64,000 nt of DNA from Melitaea cinxia (GCF_905220565.1 NC_059410.1:5037501-5101500); one strand, 5' to 3'; shown: positions 46,855 to 58,613, numbered from the stretch's first letter. A program made the numbers and translations. Notes: generated from the letters alone by a model not told the origin.

Positions 46855-49710
46855 TTAGACACCGGTTTTGTGATTGTCTTGCTCTTTGGCATAGGCCTCC
46901 CCAAGTGTTCTCCACAACGATCGATCTCTTGCTATCCTCATCCAGCATGGTCCTGCTACCTCCTTGATATCATCCTCCCACCTTCGATACTGCCTGCCTT
47001 TACTTCTCTTATTATATCTAGGGCACCATTCCGTCACTTCGTTTGTCCACTTTACTGTCCTACTTCTTGTTATGTGTCCAGCCCATTTCCATTTCAGTTG
47101 TTTAATTTGGTATTTTATATCTTTAATCTTAGTTCGTTTTCTGATTGTTTTTAAACTAATTTTATCTTTTAATTTTATGTTGAGTATGCTTCTTTCCATT
47201 CGGTGTTGACAGGTTTCTAGTGATTTGATATTTTTCTTTGTACAACTCCATGTCTGGCATCCGTAGGTCATGCTTGGTAGAATGCATGTATTAAATATTT
47301 TCTTCTTCCCTTCTATTGGTATTTCCGAATTTTTCATAATATCTTTTAGAGCCCAGTATTTGTTCCATCCTAGGTTTATTCTATTTTGAATTTCCTTGGT
47401 TGTGATGTCTGTTGGGGATATTATTTGACCTAAGTATGTATATTCATCTACATATTCCAGTTCAGCAGCATTTTCAGGTTTAATGGGAATTTTGATGTGA
47501 TCTGTCATTAACTTTGTTTTACTGGTATTTATTAATAGTCCTACCTTTTCGCTTTTATTTATCAGTTCTTCGATCATAATCTGCAGAGTGTTTGGATCAC
47601 CACATATTAATATAAGATCATCTGCGAATCTTAGATGGTTTAGTAATACTCCATTAACATTAATACCGTATTCCTTCCAATCCAATTGTCGAAATATATG
47701 TTCTAGGGTTGCCAAGAACAGTTTGGGTGATAAGGAATCTCCCTGTCTAACTCCTTTCTTAATGGGAAAACATTCTCCTATCTTTTCTGTGCGTATTTTG
47801 GCTGTCATGTTTATGTATATATTCTTTATTATGTTTATGTATTTACTGTGGACCCGTTGTGCGGTGAGGGCTTCCCATATTTTCTCATGTTTCAGCGAAT
47901 CAAATGCTTTATTGTAGTCTATAAATGCTAAGTAGTAGTTTATTCCATATTCATTGCATTTCTGGATCATTTGTTTGATGGTGTGGATGTGGTCGATGGT
48001 TGAAAAACCACTTCGAAACCCTGCCTGTTCTTTCGGCTGATTCTCGTCTATAGTTTTTGTTATCCGGTCCAGTACTATCTTGGAGAAAACTTTGTATACG
48101 TTTGATATCAACGAAATGGGTCTGTAGTTCGATATATTATCTGTTCTCCCTTTCTTATGAAGTAAAATTATTGTAGATGTGGTCCATTGAAGGGGTATAT
48201 ATTCTGTTTTTAAAATTTCGTTAAAAAGCTTTGTTAGTGTTTCCAAGATAGTCTCTGATACTCCTTTTAACAGTTCATTAGAGATGTTATCTTCGCCGGG
48301 TGATTTTCCTGTTTTCTGTGATTTGATGGCTTTGGTAACTTCATCTTTCAATATATTAGGAACTGGTTCTTCTTCGGTACTCGTAACTGTTTCACTACTT
48401 ATAATTGACGTACTTGGTTTGTCATGATAAAGATTGCGATAGAAATCAGTTGCTGTATTTAATATTTCGTTTCTTTTAAATTTGTGTTTTTGAGTTTTAT
48501 GATGTATGACGTTAGTAATCCAGTTTGTGTGGTCTTGAAGTTCCTTCCACGCACTCTTGATTCCACCAAATTTTGTTATGTAGTGTTGTATTAAATTAGT
48601 TTTTTGTGTATTTCTGAACTTTTTTATTTCAGTGTTTATTTCTTTACTTATTTTAATTATGTTTTGTCTATTGTTCCTTCTGTTCTTAAATAAAAGTGCT
48701 CTTTGTTTTATTAATCTTCTTGCTTCAGATCCTATTCTATCTTTAAATGGTTTATCTTTTTCAAAGATTTTATTAGTTCTTTTTAATTCTTCTTCCAAGG
48801 TATCATATTTATCCTGGACTGTTCTTAGTTCGCTTATTGGTGTTAATTTAGTTTTTAGGAATTCTAGAATATGGCTTGGTAATGGTAATGTAATTGCTCG
48901 CTTAGTATTTTGCATATGTTTCCTAGAATTTTTAGGTTCATTTAGGTGTAGTTGACCTCGGAGTAGTCTGTGATCAGTAAAGTAGTTAAAATTATTGAGG
49001 ACTTCCACGTTTAAGAAAAGCTGCGGTTTATTTGTAGTTATGAAATCTATCTCATTTCTTATTTGGCCGTTGGGAGATTCCCACGTCCATTTTCTTTTAG
49101 GTTTTCTTTTATAAAAAGTGTTCATTATATGTAAATTATTTTCTAATGCGTAGTTTATCAATCTTTGTCCATTTTCGTTTCTCTTGCCGGTTGTATAGGG
49201 TCCAAGTATTTTGTCTTCGTTCTTTCTTCGCTGGCCGATTTGGCCATTAAAGTCTCCCATCACAATAATTGCCTTATACAAAGTCTCCATTGTTTCATTT
49301 AGGTTTTCATAAAAGTTATTTTTAATTTCTTTTTTCGCTACCTCAGTAGGAGCATATACTTGGACTATTGATGTCGGGTGTTTGTGACCAGGAAGTATAA
49401 TATTTAAGACAGCTATCCTGTCTGAGACTCCTTTAAATTCAATTATGTTATTTTTCAGGTATTTTTTGACTAAGAATCCAACGCCGTATATTCCTGTTAT
49501 TTCATTTTTATAGTATATTATGTAATCTTCATGCTCTTCTATATTTTCTTTCGATCTACGTACATCACTTATACCAAGTATATCCCAATTAATTTTGTTT
49601 AACGCATTTTCAAGTTCTATTAAACATTCTTTTGACTTTAACGATCTTGTATTCAATGTCGCTATGTGGAGTCTTCTTTTCTTGGTGTTCATTATAGTTT
49701 TATTTTCCAT
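46855..49710 (-). CDS. ORF2: APE-type endonuclease and reverse transcriptase
   Basis: The 951-residue ORF2 nicks the target DNA and copies the element RNA onto it (target-primed reverse transcription, in the nucleus). Endonuclease, residues about 14-250: IATLNTRSL (N20), GDFNGQIG (D153, N155), NEIDFI (D222), TDHRL (D246, H247). The usual catalytic Glu is Asp49 (ISDVRR). Reverse transcriptase, about residues 480-770: YRPISLISN, QAGFRSGFST, FIDYNKAFD, GVRQGDSLSP, RFADD (F695-D698), then INTSKTKLM and TYLGQII. The C-terminus has the RTE-type GRQYRRWEDDI...W...ARDR..W block. Length is normal for a full RTE ORF2. The start chosen is the first ATG; a second ATG follows 6 codons on. The 61-109-codon + strand frames inside are shadows. 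Confidence 0.95.
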   Translation of the reverse strand: MENKTIMNTKKRRLHIATLNTRSLKSKECLIELENALNKINWDILGISDVRRSKENIEEHEDYIIYYKNEITGIYGVGFLVKKYLKNNIIEFKGVSDRIAVLNIILPGHKHPTSIVQVYAPTEVAKKEIKNNFYENLNETMETLYKAIIVMGDFNGQIGQRRKNEDKILGPYTTGKRNENGQRLINYALENNLHIMNTFYKRKPKRKWTWESPNGQIRNEIDFITTNKPQLFLNVEVLNNFNYFTDHRLLRGQLHLNEPKNSRKHMQNTKRAITLPLPSHILEFLKTKLTPISELRTVQDKYDTLEEELKRTNKIFEKDKPFKDRIGSEARRLIKQRALLFKNRRNNRQNIIKISKEINTEIKKFRNTQKTNLIQHYITKFGGIKSAWKELQDHTNWITNVIHHKTQKHKFKRNEILNTATDFYRNLYHDKPSTSIISSETVTSTEEEPVPNILKDEVTKAIKSQKTGKSPGEDNISNELLKGVSETILETLTKLFNEILKTEYIPLQWTTSTIILLHKKGRTDNISNYRPISLISNVYKVFSKIVLDRITKTIDENQPKEQAGFRSGFSTIDHIHTIKQMIQKCNEYGINYYLAFIDYNKAFDSLKHEKIWEALTAQRVHSKYINIIKNIYINMTAKIRTEKIGECFPIKKGVRQGDSLSPKLFLATLEHIFRQLDWKEYGINVNGVLLNHLRFADDLILICGDPNTLQIMIEELINKSEKVGLLINTSKTKLMTDHIKIPIKPENAAELEYVDEYTYLGQIISPTDITTKEIQNRINLGWNKYWALKDIMKNSEIPIEGKKKIFNTCILPSMTYGCQTWSCTKKNIKSLETCQHRMERSILNIKLKDKISLKTIRKRTKIKDIKYQIKQLKWKWAGHITRSRTVKWTNEVTEWCPRYNKRSKGRQYRRWEDDIKEVAGPCWMRIARDRSLWRTLGEAYAKEQDNHKTGV

Positions 49711-49842
49711 TTGTAGTGTAGTATTTTGGGGGGTTTGGTCGATAACCCCGCGGTGACCAACCGTATTGGGGTTTTTCTTGTTTTTTCCTTTGTTCTTGCC
49801 TAAATAGTTTGTTTTGATTTCGTTACCGGTGTCTAACTTTCC
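49711..49842 (-). other. Spacer between ORF1 and ORF2 of the retrotransposon
   Basis: About 130 bp with a G/C-rich block on the minus strand (accccaatacggttggtcaccg, then cccaaaacaccc-like words on the other side). ORF1 ends in TAG/TAA context and ORF2 starts in a new ATG, so ORF2 must be reached by reinitiation or internal entry. No overlap between the ORFs. Confidence 0.6.
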
Positions 49843-50616
49843 CTATGCGTTATGTTGCTGAGATGATTTTTCATTCAAAGACGCAGATCTTGCCCTCATA
49901 TACTCAAACGCATTTGTTTTATGTAATTTAGAGGATGCAGTAATATTTTGTGAACCACTGGAGTGTGATGTGTTTGTGTTGTTAGGAGATATCGAAGCCT
50001 CTCTCTTTCTTTTTTCTGTATCTGGTGTTTCTTTGATAACTATTTTATTGTTTCGAATGAATGCGTCCTTTCCATTTTGTTTTTCTTGTCTAAGTTTTTC
50101 CTGGAGGATCTTTCGCATTTCCATCGTTTCTTTTGAAAAATCCTCAGTAATGTAAGTTTGTTTCGGCATTTTCATTTTATTTTTCAGTATTATTAGGTTC
50201 TTTTGGAATGATGTGAAAGATATGAGTATTGGCCTTACCTTCCTCTCTCCCTGTTTCTTTCCTAACCTATAGTAGTTATTTATTTCGTATATATCTATGT
50301 CAGTATCTAGGTTTTTCAATGTTCGTTTAATTAGATTGAATAATTCTTGGTGATTCTTTTCTGTTTCTTTTATACCATGTAGTAACAAATTATTTTTTCT
50401 GTTTTTTTCCTCTAAATATTTTACTTTTTTCTCTAATTTTTGTACCTCATTTTTCAAATATTTGTTTTCTTCCAGGAATGGTTGTAGTTTCTCCTCTATA
50501 TTGTGCATGATGGTCTCATTTACACTCCTTGTAATAGCTGCTGTTTGTTGATCAAGTTCTATTTTCATCATCTTAAACAGTTGTGCCATCTCTGGTGACA
50601 TTTCCTTAGAACTCAT
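49843..50616 (-). CDS. ORF1: coiled-coil, RRM-like RNA-binding protein
   Basis: From the chosen start MSSKEMSPEM (257 residues). A long charged coiled coil covers about residues 10-75 (LEENKYLKNEVQKLEKKVKYLEEKN). An RRM-like core follows: NNLLLHGIKE, then YRLGKKQGERKVRPILISF. A basic tail rich in Lys/Arg and Ser/Asn ends the protein. This order is that of L1-type ORF1 proteins, which trimerise and coat the element RNA in the cytoplasm. An upstream in-frame ATG at 50721 would add 35 residues (basic, no domain). I prefer the internal start because the added part lies in the likely 5' UTR; both remain possible. Confidence 0.85.
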   Translation of the reverse strand: MSSKEMSPEMAQLFKMMKIELDQQTAAITRSVNETIMHNIEEKLQPFLEENKYLKNEVQKLEKKVKYLEEKNRKNNLLLHGIKETEKNHQELFNLIKRTLKNLDTDIDIYEINNYYRLGKKQGERKVRPILISFTSFQKNLIILKNKMKMPKQTYITEDFSKETMEMRKILQEKLRQEKQNGKDAFIRNNKIVIKETPDTEKRKREASISPNNTNTSHSSGSQNITASSKLHKTNAFEYMRARSASLNEKSSQQHNA

Positions 50617-51014
50617 GTTATAAAAACAAAACTTTTTTATTCTGCGTATATTGAAACGTATTTTTCTCGTTGAGCTAGCAACACCACCGATATCTTTGCC
50701 ACTGATAGGTGTCACTGTCAAATGTCAATCTGGTAAGTTGGTAACGCTGTTTAGTTGTCAATTGATGATGAAATATTTCTACCCTCAATTCATAGATTAT
50801 TATATTTGTGATTTTATTCGTTATTTATAAGTTATTTTTTGGGTATTTTCGCGTACCTTTTTTACAATATCCGCGTAGATCTATCTTCTTGATTAAGGAT
50901 TTTGTAATGTGCGGTCGGTATTGGTAAGATTTCACTATGAATTCAATTAATAAACTAGGAGCACTTAACATACACTGTTGTCGCTTTGACATCCGGAAAC
51001 GGGAACCTATACCT
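50617..51014 (-). promoter_or_regulatory. 5' UTR and internal promoter region of the retrotransposon
   Basis: Lies between the 5' TSD and ORF1. The first bases on the minus strand (after the TSD) are taggtataggttcccg. Such elements carry a TATA-less internal promoter here (family knowledge); no specific motif could be proven. Confidence 0.5.
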
Positions 51015-51179
51015 AAGATTCTATATAAATACAAGTCAAAAGGTTCTAAAAACGTCTAAGACCCAATAAAGTATGTAGCTTTTTAATTATTTGAGGTAAA
51101 AAAAATAATTTCATAATCGCTGAGAAAGATATTCGTATGAAAACCGAGATTGTGAGGAGGTAATCAAATAAAAAATAAC

Positions 51180-51440
51180 TTATTAGTGTTAGGACCTTTT
51201 TTTACCCATTTACGGGTGATATCCAGGACGCCCGGGTAGGCAGTCCTAGACCGTATGTCGGCTTCAGCACTTGGGGGTGCAGTACCGAGCAAACCCCTGC
51301 AGGAGCCTTCAGCCGCTTTAATTGGAGGGTCCCTGATCTGCAGGCAACAGGATCCCTCTAGCGACCGGCTGGCCTCGGCGAAAAGGCCAGACTTCTCCTC
51401 CATGGGGACTATCCGGCTCACCTCTGAATAATCCCGACGA
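51180..51440 (-). mobile_element. GC-rich fragment, probably of a retroelement coding region
   Basis: Composition changes abruptly to GC-rich within AT-rich DNA. A minus-strand frame of 85 codons (51164-51421) spans it, with Ala/Ser/Glu-rich residues and no domain I recognise. The edges are sharp. Likely an old TE coding or 5' fragment; a lost host exon is less likely. Confidence 0.35.
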
Positions 51441-53639
51441 CGCCGATATTTTTTATTTTATCATGAATTTGTCAGATATTGAAACTGTAAATCCAAAACT
51501 AGTAGTTTATACGTTGAGGCGAAGCAGGTTCTACGGGATTGCTTAACGTCATACTATATGTATAAGTATATCAATGCCTATCGTGCAAAGTAATTTTATA
51601 AACAGACTATAAAATAGGCCCTTTATGTATCAACTCTATCGTTAAAATACTTTATAGCTCCCCTATTTTAATTATTATACAATACCTACAGCGTACTTCG
51701 ATATTATTACCTTATAAAAACGATTAAAACAACCTTATCATAAGTACATTTTCTAGTTATTTTATTAATAGCACAACGCAGTGCCGATTAAGATTGTTTC
51801 ATTAATTATTATCAAGAATTAAATGTTATGTATGAATTCGTTATTATCGCACAATCAAGTTATCAATTAGTAATATCAATGTTTTTATCAATTATTTTAA
51901 ATAAAGTCTAACACATTTCGTTATTTAAATAGATATTATAAAATATAAATAGTAATTCTGTTGCGATAATCACTATTTAGAAAAATAGACTTAATTACAA
52001 TTCACATTCGGTAAGCGACGATATAAAACTACGTTACTTTTTATAAATACTTTTAAATTCAAATTGCTTTCATTACAATATTCATGACTAATTAAATTGA
52101 CCTCGTTTATGTCTCATTAACTTGAGACAATTATGTGTATTATGTATTCAAAATGAATGCCTACATTCTTTACTTGAATATTTTATTCATTATAATTGTC
52201 AGCATTTAGTTGAAGCTTCTTTTTATTTAACTATAATTTGACATTAAAATTTTATAAATAAAATATTGTATAGTATTAATATACCAATTTTAAACGTTGC
52301 TAGTATCAAATAACGCGCTGTCTGGTTCGCTTTTGAACCTCCTTTGAATGAAAACTTTTTCTTTTGTAAAGAACTGGTTGCAAAGGAGTCTATGGTAGGC
52401 ATCGCCGCCATTTTAGCGTCGCGCTAGACTTTTGTTACTTAGGGTTTAGCCGTCGTAAATAAATGTATTCATTGAGGTTTAATGGAATAAGTTAGTGCTG
52501 GAAAGTTTTACACATGCTTTGCAATAAAACAAAATTTTTAATTTTAATATTAGAAGACACACCACAGTAGACAGACATATCTTACAATTAGTATTAGGGA
52601 CAAATAATAAAAAGTAAATTGATCGATGTAGGTATTCAAATATTTTTTATCTACAAATGATATATCATTGTCTTGTTATTGAATACACTTTATTCGAATT
52701 ATAAAAACAGCGCTGCCATTCTCAACAGTCCATGGAAGCTTTTATTATTATACGTCTTTTATTAGAACTTCCTCTTTGAATAAGTCTTTGTCAGTCGGCT
52801 CGTGTTTATTAAAAATATTTCTCTCGGAATTTCATTTTGCTTCTGTAATTTTATTTGAATATCAGCAATTGCGAGATTCTTCAGAAATGTGATTAATTTT
52901 TGAGAAACGTTCGTTACAATTATGAATGTTTTATTATTATACAGAAAATGTGAAAAGCGTTGAAATAAATTTTATAATCCGTCAGACTTCGTTTTCTATC
53001 GCTAACTAACCAACGTGAAATTTTTAAAAAGTCCTATGTTTTTTAAATTTTGCAGGTTACTAGATATTTTTCATTTTTTTATTCCGTAAGAACCTACTTA
53101 CTACAAAATAGTTTCTTATATCAGTGTTTACATGACATAATTTGTTAATAGTCTTATAACAAAAATGAAAATCAAATTTAATATATTTTTTATAAGGTAC
53201 GGATAAAAACATTAATTATAAAATTATATGTTTCGCTACGTTTATATAAATATAAATGTAACAAAACATCGGCCGATGGAGTGAGGTTTTATTTTTAATT
53301 AATATCGCAGTCTCCGGCGAGTGCGATTGTTTTCAATTTAATTGTGCCTTTCAACTTCGTTCTGTTAAAATTATACGATAATGGAATGATTGCGACGAAT
53401 TAGCTGTTTTAATACTTTTTGTCTATTTTAATTACATATTTAAGTCAAGAGATTTCAGTAATACATGCTAAATTTACTCTATTTAAATTAGAAATATTTA
53501 AAGATAATACGATATGTATAAAGATATATAAAAGTAAGTAATTAATAATCTATTTTATTATTTCGATAGTGTAATAGTTAAATTATTTCAGTTATAAAAT
53601 AAATTAATTTGAAACGAGCGTCCTTACTACCTACTATTT
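51441..53639. other. AT-rich intronic stretch
   Basis: No gene. The block 52310-52460 (caaaggagtctatggtaggcatcgccgcc) is GC-richer and could be a repeat fragment or conserved element. A cag|gttact junction at 53055 has a weak donor. Confidence 0.4.
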
Positions 53640-53970
53640 ATTGTATTATATGCGAAAGTTGGATGCATGAAATTTGGCACAGAGATAACACTTGGAGTTG
53701 AATAGTAGAATGATTCTTTTCATATGAAAAATAAATGTATGGCAGACGTTGAATGGGTTTTAGAAATGGCCACAAGAAAGAAGTGGCGTTGATAAAAAAG
53801 TTATGTTGAATATCCTGCAGTTATAAATGCGAAAGTGTGTGAGGTATTGTTACTCTTTCACACAAATCCTACTAGACTGATTGTATCCAAAGATGATACG
53901 TAAATAGCTGGCGATCCAGAATAATACATAGTCTGCTTTTTAAGCAAAATTTGGGACTAAAAATTACGCG
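53640..53970 (-). repeat. Degenerate lepidopteran repeat ('atgaaatttggcacagagat' family)
   Basis: Contains gaaatttggcacagagata, gcgaaagtgtgtgag...ttactctttcacac and ataatacatag.ctgctttttaa, words I know from a frequent repeat with an acgcg(t/g)cg end. Heavily mutated; orientation uncertain. Confidence 0.5.
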
Positions 53971-54349
53971 TCGTTACTCTTATTCATCCTTAAATTTTAT
54001 GTTTCGTTGGCATACCCTCAGGCACATTTATAGGATGAATATTTAAAATACTACGAGACGCTACTATAAATAAATATATACAAATAATAGTTTGAAGATA
54101 CAAATAAAGTATATTGTATAGTTTTAAATGTGTCGACTTTTTTTACGTTCGTAGTTTGTTTCTGTGTTGCAGCTCGTTATGATTGTTTGAACCTTCTGAT
54201 TGTACTTGTCTGTTTATCTGATCCGAGTAACGATCCGAGCGTGAAGTTGAGTTTTAATTGCGAATCGAGTCAGCGATAATTACAACTATTATTATAACTT
54301 GAAAGTATAAAACTGACTTTCCAAATAATAGAGACAATATAGAAAAAGT

Positions 54350-54622
54350 GTGTGTGTCAGTTCCAACGCACGACTGGAGTTTACTCCTTCGGGTCGACTG
54401 TCTTATAGGCACAAAAAAGGCTTTCTAGTCTAAGAAAAAGATTAATACCATATCAAATGGTACATAAACGAATCAAATAACGCTATCTATCGATAGACGA
54501 CGTTATTAGAAAACGTTGTCGTCGTCTATCGGAACCCTATTGAGCTCCGATAGATGGCGTTACAAGAAACGTAACGAGGTCATTCTTTCAGTAGATTTTA
54601 CTCCTCATATTTTTTCATACTT
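54350..54622 (-). repeat. Family B repeat (copy 2)
   Basis: Reverse complement homologue of 30629-30850 (gtaaactccagtcgtgc, agcctttttgtgcctat, gatggcgtta, gtaaaatctactgaa). An internal inverted pair (cgatagacgac and gtcgtctatcg) near 54494 and 54522 is not in copy 1. Confidence 0.7.
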
Positions 54623-56639
54623 AGCATTTCATAGCCTTTGAAAGCTCAAGTATTTTATATTTCAATTGCTATGGCTTGCGGTTTTACCTAAGGAGGCCCA
54701 GCGCGATACGAGACATCGGGGCATCGATACAGCACTATATGATACATCGACACATGTCATTATAGCCATGAAGATTCGCTGGGATGTATTTTATTCTTAT
54801 TGAAATATCGTCGTCTATCGTCGTCGTATATTGTTATTGTAATATCGACGTATCACATCAAACTATGACAATATTATGTTTATAATTAAATTTATTTGTG
54901 ATCTTCTAATATCTATGTAAGTAGGAATTTCCATTGCAAATTTGCAATCGGTTCCATAGTCGTGTTTGTGTGAAATAATACTAAACTTTATCTAAACTTT
55001 CGTATTAATTGTCATATCATTAGTATTCATAGTAAAATTCTGCACAAGTACCTATCATAACATAAATTATTTATCTTAACTACGTTAAGATAATCCAAAT
55101 TCCAATTTAAATAAAAAACGCTTCTTATTACATTACTTAGAAAGTTGGAATTTTGTAAGAAAATTAAACCTAAATTATACAATAAATTTGTTCAATAGAA
55201 ACACAATATAAGCGACCCCTGGTTATAGGACCTCACGTCAAGTCATGTCACGTTACTAATTACAATACAGTTCACGCTGCAATAGAGACGAAGCAGTAAT
55301 TGTGTTCTTATTGATAAATAAACTGGCATTTACGGGAACTTTCATGTTAACATTTGATATTGAATCGTTTATTAACTTATTATAATGCAAAAATATCACA
55401 GATTTTATGACAATGTCACGTGGGTACTCGAATATTAGTCTTTGCGGTCGAGATTACATTTATATATAAATGTTGTGTTGAAAGAAAAGAAACAGTACCT
55501 AGTAATTTCTTTATTAATTCTTAATTAAAAACATCAAATACACGTTGCTTGAACTGAGACAGCGTAGATAGATAGACCACAGATAAAACAAAACAAACTT
55601 TTTTAAATTTGCCGGCAGATATAATAAAACCTAAATTAGATAATTTTAAATGTCGACCAATTAGTTATAGATTATCAATAGCACAAAGTAGTAAACATAA
55701 AGGCCATAGAGCTACGCCAATATTATAGGTAAATATAAATTATAGAACAGAAACGTGTACTTTCACGTCATAATTAATCTTATAAATTTTGATCATGATA
55801 AATATAGAACAATAATTATTTTGTGGTTAACAGTTAATGCCCAGAATAAATTATAACATATTATTAAAATAGTAAATGTTAACTACAAGCTCATAAATTT
55901 AATAGGAATAAAACAGAATAGGAGATAATCTTTGACTTCTAAATATTAATATTGTTTTATTAAATAACTCGAAAGCTTCAATTTGCTCATCTGTAAATAA
56001 AACATTGCTACCAGGCTTTATAGAGAAAACGAGAAAAACTGTATTATCTCCAATTACGCAATGCTTTTCTTTCAATTAATTCTTTGTTTTCTTTATTAAC
56101 GTGTTTATTTACTTTGTTTTATTTATTATACAGATTGTTTACTGTTTTAATTGGCGTTTCGGAATTTAATTTACTGTGTGAACAATAGTGTTTAAAATTA
56201 TCTAAATTTTTACACTTAACTGTTTGAGTAAGCCAATGAGTATGATACGAAATGACTGCAGAAACATGTAATGTATTTTCTACGCTTGAAGAAATATTGT
56301 CGTTTAGCAGTACGCTCCTCACGACTATATTTATATCACCCCTAGTATTATTGTCCCGAATTGTGTTTAAACAAGACGTTTTAGTCTCCACAGTATTTAT
56401 TGCCCTTGGCACGCCAATGTGCTCCCCTCACTGTCGACGTTAGTCTCAATCATGTCATTTTTTATTCTTACTTCAATGATAAATACTTTAACGAAGTTCG
56501 TTACGAATTCTAACGCTAGAAATTATTCAATAGGCAGCGGTTGCCAAATATGTATCTCAATCTGGCAGAGATTTGTCGGATTTTACGGCCTCGTGTACAT
56601 CGTGCTCGCATTTTAGTGATATTGCTTGAGTCGAAGGTC
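54623..56639. other. AT-rich intronic stretch
   Basis: No supported gene. Frames at 56119-56616 overlap on opposite strands and have no domain. Confidence 0.4.
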
Positions 56640-57400
56640 TGCAGGAGAGACATTGCTTCGAGTCATTAGGCATGTAGATGTCAGTTGCTGCACTTTCCAT
56701 TTGCGGTGCGAGGCGGAAACTACAAATTAGTTCCTCCGACGCGCTTCAAAGAGAAAGATGTTCAAACGACCGCCTTCGGCGTCCAAATCGGAGTTTGCCC
56801 GCTCATTACATTCTCTCCTCGCGCGCTCCTTTGTTCCCGTCGCCTGAATTGATTTACAACGTATTGTCTTTTGACACCGCCGTGGCTCCGTCGCTTATTT
56901 GCGTCGATACGCTAGCGCACGCTCGACTTATATTGAAATGTTAATATAAATCGAATTTTTTTTTGAGTTCCCGTCGTAAACTTTCCGTAGTTTGGCGAGA
57001 TAAAACGGCAGCTGGCGACCCTTGTTTGCAGTCGACTCCGAGCGAGCATTGACGTTCACAACCGTGCGACCCCTCCGGTCGTGCCGTCTAAGCGTACAAT
57101 GCCTCCCCTTGCCTCGTAACGGCGAAGCGCTCATAAAAGATTTAATGGCGACATGGCGTGTCGAAATATTTAATATGCGGCTTAGCTGTACAAATAAACA
57201 GAGTATTGTCTTGTAACGGACACCGAGTGGGCGTAAGACGATCGCACATTTGTCTTCGTCTAACAATACAACGTTTACGCTATTTATATTCGACGCGTGG
57301 GTATGAGATAATCGTCTATTTGCTGTTATCGCTTGAGATTCTTAGACGCGTGATTACATTCCGAGTTCCAACGATAGGGCTAACGTAATGAATAAGATGT
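56640..57400. promoter_or_regulatory. CpG-rich island, candidate enhancer or alternative promoter
   Basis: An extended CpG-rich unique block about 1.2 kb upstream of the scribbler exon. Overlapping open frames on both strands (56678-56944, 56928-57266, 57022-57388) reflect the composition; none has a domain or splice context I trust. Regulatory role is inference. Confidence 0.35.
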
Positions 57401-58613
57401 TATAATTTAATAGCTCGTTATGAGGTCAGTTTAGTAGCCGTTTCGTAATAATTAATGTCGCAGTCCGGTTAACAATGTACATCGCAGTTACGGTAGGGAT
57501 CTCCAGCTGTTAAAATAGACATTATACGTGGCTAATGTAGCGAGCAATAGACCGAGGCTGTGTTTTTCTGAAGTTTTATTCGAAGCTTTACCGAGTTTAG
57601 TCGTATTCAGCTGTCGGTTGCAAGCTTAGAGAGCTATCATTAATTCCTGTAAGATGTTTGAGTTGGTGTACAATAGTTACTAAAACTGCTCTCTTTTAAG
57701 TAAATTATCTTGTTAATCTAATCCTTGAAAGCAAAGTTTAAGTGGAATGATCATCATCTGCATCAATAGAATATTTTAATGTTTATTATTTTTTATTGAA
57801 TTTAATGTGCATTTGTATTCCAATAGCCGAACAGTAATTGGTAATTTTGATGCAATATCATTATCCTCCTTATCCATCCATCCTATCATTATCCTGTCAA
57901 AAATATTGGACGTAAGAAACTCACAATAGTCTATCAAAGATCGGCAATTGTAATATGACACGGTTGCTATAATAGAATTGCGCTTCTATACAATGTGAAC
58001 GAAATCCCAAAATAAATTCTTACCAAAACGTGAAAAGATTATAAGTTCTCTCAGTTCATATAAAATTTTGTTATTTTTCCGATAGTACATTTGCGAGTCG
58101 ACATCTCTACGGATTCACTGTAGGGATGCTCAAGTCCATAATTTGCGATGCCATTAACCGTGTGCGTGAGGGAGACGAGGCGATATCGTTGCTCTTTCAT
58201 ACATCGGCCGCTGAATGTAAATGGCTTCATTTGATTATGTTCCACACCGTAAACGTTCTTTGCATTTATGCCATCCTAGTAAGTACCGCGGGCGATTGTC
58301 GTTCCTATTGACCGAACAAAAAATGTTTATTTCTTTTTTACAAAGAAAAAGATAAAATTAAAGAAAATTCAACTTCAAATTCTTTATTTTTTACGGATAA
58401 TACAAATTAAAACTAAATATGAATATTATTTCTATATAAGTACTAAATTATTTATAAAATTGTAATAAAAAAATGTGAATTAAAAAAAGTGTAATATAAA
58501 ATTGACACTGACACACTGTTTAGCGTTACCGTTAATTGTAAATACATAGTAGATGTAAAAGTAAATTAAAATATTATATGAAAACAATATTAAAAACTTC
58601 ATTTTGTTCATAG
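57401..58613. other. Intronic stretch just upstream of the exon
   Basis: AT-rich with a GC-richer pocket at 58080-58310. No second exon supported. Ends with the acceptor ttcatag at 58607-58613. Confidence 0.45.

Larger units (their letters stand above)
46721..51014 (-). mobile_element. Full-length RTE-superfamily non-LTR retrotransposon
   Basis: A perfect 13-bp TSD, aagattctatata, flanks it at 46708-46720 (3' side) and 51015-51027 (5' side). On the minus strand the order is: 5' UTR of about 0.3-0.4 kb, ORF1 (coiled coil and RRM-like), a spacer of about 130 bp, ORF2 (endonuclease plus reverse transcriptase), a 3' UTR of about 110 bp, and a (TTA)n tail (46721-46740). Total 4.29 kb. Both frames are uninterrupted, so the insertion is young. 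RTE-type ORF2 features and the trinucleotide tail place it in the RTE/Proto2 group rather than L1 or Jockey; the exact clade is inferred. Confidence 0.93.
1..58613 (+). other. sbb: Putative giant intron upstream of the scribbler exon
   Basis: No supported host coding exon was found before the acceptor at 58612-58613. The stretch is AT-rich, stop-dense in all frames and full of transposon copies in both orientations, as expected of a long intron. Two recursive-splice-like junctions on the + strand (13784/13785 and 33337/33338) support transcription through it in this direction. Fly scribbler is also a gene with very large introns (established knowledge). That the whole 58 kb is a single intron is inference. 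A non-coding alternative first exon, for example near 37630, or a small missed exon cannot be excluded. Confidence 0.6.

Noticed and set aside
46870..48955. Plus-strand frames inside the retrotransposon
   Set aside because: Shadows of ORF2 on the minus strand.
51164..51421. 85-codon minus-strand frame as a host exon
   Set aside because: No splice signals and no domain; the sharp GC block looks like a transposon fragment.
53045..53065. aaattttgcag|gttact as a ratchet site
   Set aside because: The donor half lacks the GTAAG/GTGAG core, so it is too weak.
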